14,365 nucleotides of DNA from CALLQB01 sp036479275 (GTDB lineage: Bacteria > Actinomycetota > Acidimicrobiia > Acidimicrobiales > SHLQ01). Below are positions 12,806 through 14,365 of this stretch, one piece after another. Made by a program: the position numbers and the translations under genes. The stretch lies in contig CBERPN010000094.1 in the NCBI GenBank assembly GCA_965524675.1, positions 1-14,365 on the forward strand, in the 5' to 3' direction. The notes under the pieces are model-generated. The model made no database searches. It saw only the letters and a program-made list of their open reading frames with translations, and was not told the DNA's origin. Numbering within the stretch: the stretch's first letter is position 1; each line of letters opens with the position of its first letter.

Positions 12806-13900
12806 ATGGCTTTCTCTAGCATCGACCCAGCGGTTCGCGAGCGCTTGCTCGAGCCTCCGACCGGCAAGGTCTCGGTTGTGCTCGACTCCGACATGGCCAA
12901 CGAAATCGACGATCAATTCGCCTTGGCGTGGGCGCTGCTGACCCCCGACACCATCGAGTTAAAGGCGGTTATCGCCGAACCGTTCTCCTTCGCTCATCAT
13001 CGCTCCCCGCTGCTCGAGGTTGAACAGCTACGAGCCACCTCGGGACGCGCCGACCTGGCATCGGCGGAAAGGCTGACGCTGTTAGAAGAATACGGCGCCT
13101 GGCTCGATCGGCTGGAATCTCAAGGGACCTCTCCCGCTGACCTGACCTTCGTAACACCCGCCGAAGGTGTCGACCTGAGCGTGGCCGAGAGTGAGCGGGT
13201 CTATGCTGCAGCGGGCCTCGACCCGAATGGGCTTGTCTTTCGCGGAGCCGATCGCTACATGCCCGACGCCGAGACACCCGTTGCGTCAGATGGGGTCGAT
13301 CGCCTCGTCGAGTTGGCGAGGGAGTCGGTGGAGCCGCTGTATGTCGCGGCCATCGGCTGCATCACTAATGTGGCGTCGGCACTTTTGCTCGCCCCCGACA
13401 TCGTCGACAAGATCGTGGTCCTGTGGACTTCGGGGTATCCCTCTAATGACGATCGTTCCAATCTGCCGTCGCTCAATCTGGTACAGGACGTTCACGCGGC
13501 TCGGGTAGTTCTCGACAGTGGAGTGCCGTTCGTCTATATGCCGGGCTATCTCATCGGCCAGCGGTTAACGGTGTCTCAGCCGGAGATGCAGGCGTGGGTG
13601 AAGGGCACCGGCCCGCTCGGTGAGCTGTTGTTCGATCTGTACGACAACAATCCACTATTTCCGATGCTCGGCTTCGAAGGCCATTTCTGCCGGACTTGGG
13701 TGATCTGGGATTTGATATGTATCGCCTGGTTGGTCGATCCTGCTCTGGTGCCAACCGTGATTCGCCCAACACCTGAGCTTGGCGATGATCTTCGCTGGGA
13801 CCTGGGTAACTCCGCGGGGCGACACATGATGCGTGAAGCCATCGCTATCGACCGCGATGGCGTCTTTCGTGATCTGTTTACCAAGCTGGCCGAGCAGTGA
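12806..13900 (+). CDS. Inosine/uridine-type nucleoside hydrolase, NEIDD variant
   Basis: This 364-residue cytoplasmic enzyme would cleave the N-glycosidic bond of ribonucleosides to base and ribose. The N-terminal metal/ribose site reads DSDMANEIDDQFAL (27-40). Canonical nucleoside hydrolases have DxDxxxDD, so two residues are inserted here (Asp27, Asp29, then Asp35-Asp36); this NEIDD form is one I associate with a distinct bacterial subfamily. Further landmarks are IGCITNVASALLLAPDI (183-199), NLVQDVHAARVVLDSGVP (224-241) and the late Asp302 in VIWDL. A ~60-residue helical stretch (66-130) makes it longer than the usual ~310. The start has a TATGGT box six bases upstream. The agmatinase-like gene overlaps its stop by 4 bp, so the two are coupled. 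Substrate range is uncertain. Confidence 0.85.
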   Translation: MAFSSIDPAVRERLLEPPTGKVSVVLDSDMANEIDDQFALAWALLTPDTIELKAVIAEPFSFAHHRSPLLEVEQLRATSGRADLASAERLTLLEEYGAWLDRLESQGTSPADLTFVTPAEGVDLSVAESERVYAAAGLDPNGLVFRGADRYMPDAETPVASDGVDRLVELARESVEPLYVAAIGCITNVASALLLAPDIVDKIVVLWTSGYPSNDDRSNLPSLNLVQDVHAARVVLDSGVPFVYMPGYLIGQRLTVSQPEMQAWVKGTGPLGELLFDLYDNNPLFPMLGFEGHFCRTWVIWDLICIAWLVDPALVPTVIRPTPELGDDLRWDLGNSAGRHMMREAIAIDRDGVFRDLFTKLAEQ

Positions 13901-14365
13901 GCAAGCAACGATCGATGCCAGCGTTCTCAGCTAACGCCAGTTTCCTAGGGACAACCAATTACGACAGTGCAGCGTCGGTTGCAATAGCGGGCATCGCATT
14001 CGATATCGCCACCACCAACCGGGCGGGAGCTCGCGATGGGCCAGCCGCCATTCGGCGAGCGACTCGGATGGTGGGCGGCACCTACCCCGACCTTTGGCCC
14101 GACACGCACGACCTCGATTTCGCCGATGTGGGCAACTTCGACCTGATGATGGGCGACCTAACCCAATCGCTCGCGATGATCGAGGAACAAGCATTCGGGT
14201 ACGGTCATCTGATCGCGATGGGTGGCGACCATCTCATCTCGCTTCCGCTACTGCGGGCCGTAGCAGCCAAACACGGACCCGTGGGCCTGATCCACTTCGA
14301 CGCCCACGTAGATACGTGGGTCGAGAACTATGGCGCACCGGTAACGCATGGAACTGCCTTTCGCA
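13897..14365 (+). CDS. speB: Agmatinase/arginase-family ureohydrolase, N-terminal part (runs off window)
   Basis: 156 codons are visible and the gene continues past the window. The family hydrolyses guanidino groups to urea; agmatinase gives putrescine. Motifs: AGIAFDIATTNRAGARDGPAAIRRA (31-55), the classic agmatinase substrate-loop block; GGDH (109-112); HFDAHVD (133-139); and HGTAFR (151-156). Four of the six Mn ligands are present (His112, Asp135, His137, Asp139); the last two lie outside. The GTG at 13897 overlaps the nucleoside hydrolase stop by 4 bp (GTGA); an ATG at 13915 is the alternative. Agmatinase is the best guess, but guanidinobutyrase and related enzymes share these motifs. Co-transcription with a nucleoside hydrolase suggests nitrogen salvage (inference). 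Confidence 0.87.
   Translation, partial: MSKQRSMPAFSANASFLGTTNYDSAASVAIAGIAFDIATTNRAGARDGPAAIRRATRMVGGTYPDLWPDTHDLDFADVGNFDLMMGDLTQSLAMIEEQAFGYGHLIAMGGDHLISLPLLRAVAAKHGPVGLIHFDAHVDTWVENYGAPVTHGTAFR

Overview
The window is GC-rich, densely packed DNA with genes on both strands. It looks like a chromosomal segment of an actinobacterium, and an Acidimicrobiia-like lineage would fit, but this is inference. Supporting signs are the alpha/beta-hydrolase to class III cyclase fusion, the many GTG/TTG codons available as starts, and several genes whose -10-like TANNNT box lies 6 nt before the ATG (leaderless initiation). There are no rRNA, tRNA, CRISPR, transposase or phage genes, so this reads as ordinary to mildly accessory chromosome.

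Left part (1-3566): the C-terminal half of a short-chain dehydrogenase, apparently frameshifted near base 30, is followed by a divergent pair, a metallo-beta-lactamase-fold hydrolase (-) and a class I SAM methyltransferase (+). The pair has a nested 48-nt palindrome between the two genes and is bounded by two oppositely oriented 34-bp compound repeats that overlap both stop codons. Next comes a two-gene operon, a family 2 glycosyltransferase and a hexapeptide acyltransferase, behind a leaderless-type promoter.

Middle (3567-8304): four genes lie on the minus strand. In transcription order they are an HTTM-like polytopic membrane protein, an ArsR-type repressor, an MFS exporter that overlaps it by 4 bp, and a PAPS-dependent sulfotransferase. 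A palindrome in the ArsR promoter looks like an autoregulatory operator. The sulfotransferase converges on the glycosyltransferase/acyltransferase operon, and the three together suggest decoration of a surface glycan or glycolipid (inference).

Right part (8407-14365): the alpha/beta-hydrolase/adenylate cyclase fusion (+) converges on a PAP2-type phosphatase plus acyl-CoA thioesterase II operon (-). Then, all on +, come a NeuD/PglD-like hexapeptide protein lacking the usual catalytic histidine, a small helical His/Glu-rich protein whose Shine-Dalgarno lies in a 7-bp hairpin, a nucleoside hydrolase with a variant Asp motif, and the start of an agmatinase-family ureohydrolase that overlaps it by 4 bp and runs off the window.

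No single complete novel system is demonstrated. The most unusual structure is the repeat-bounded, palindrome-centred hydrolase/methyltransferase module at 391-1982.
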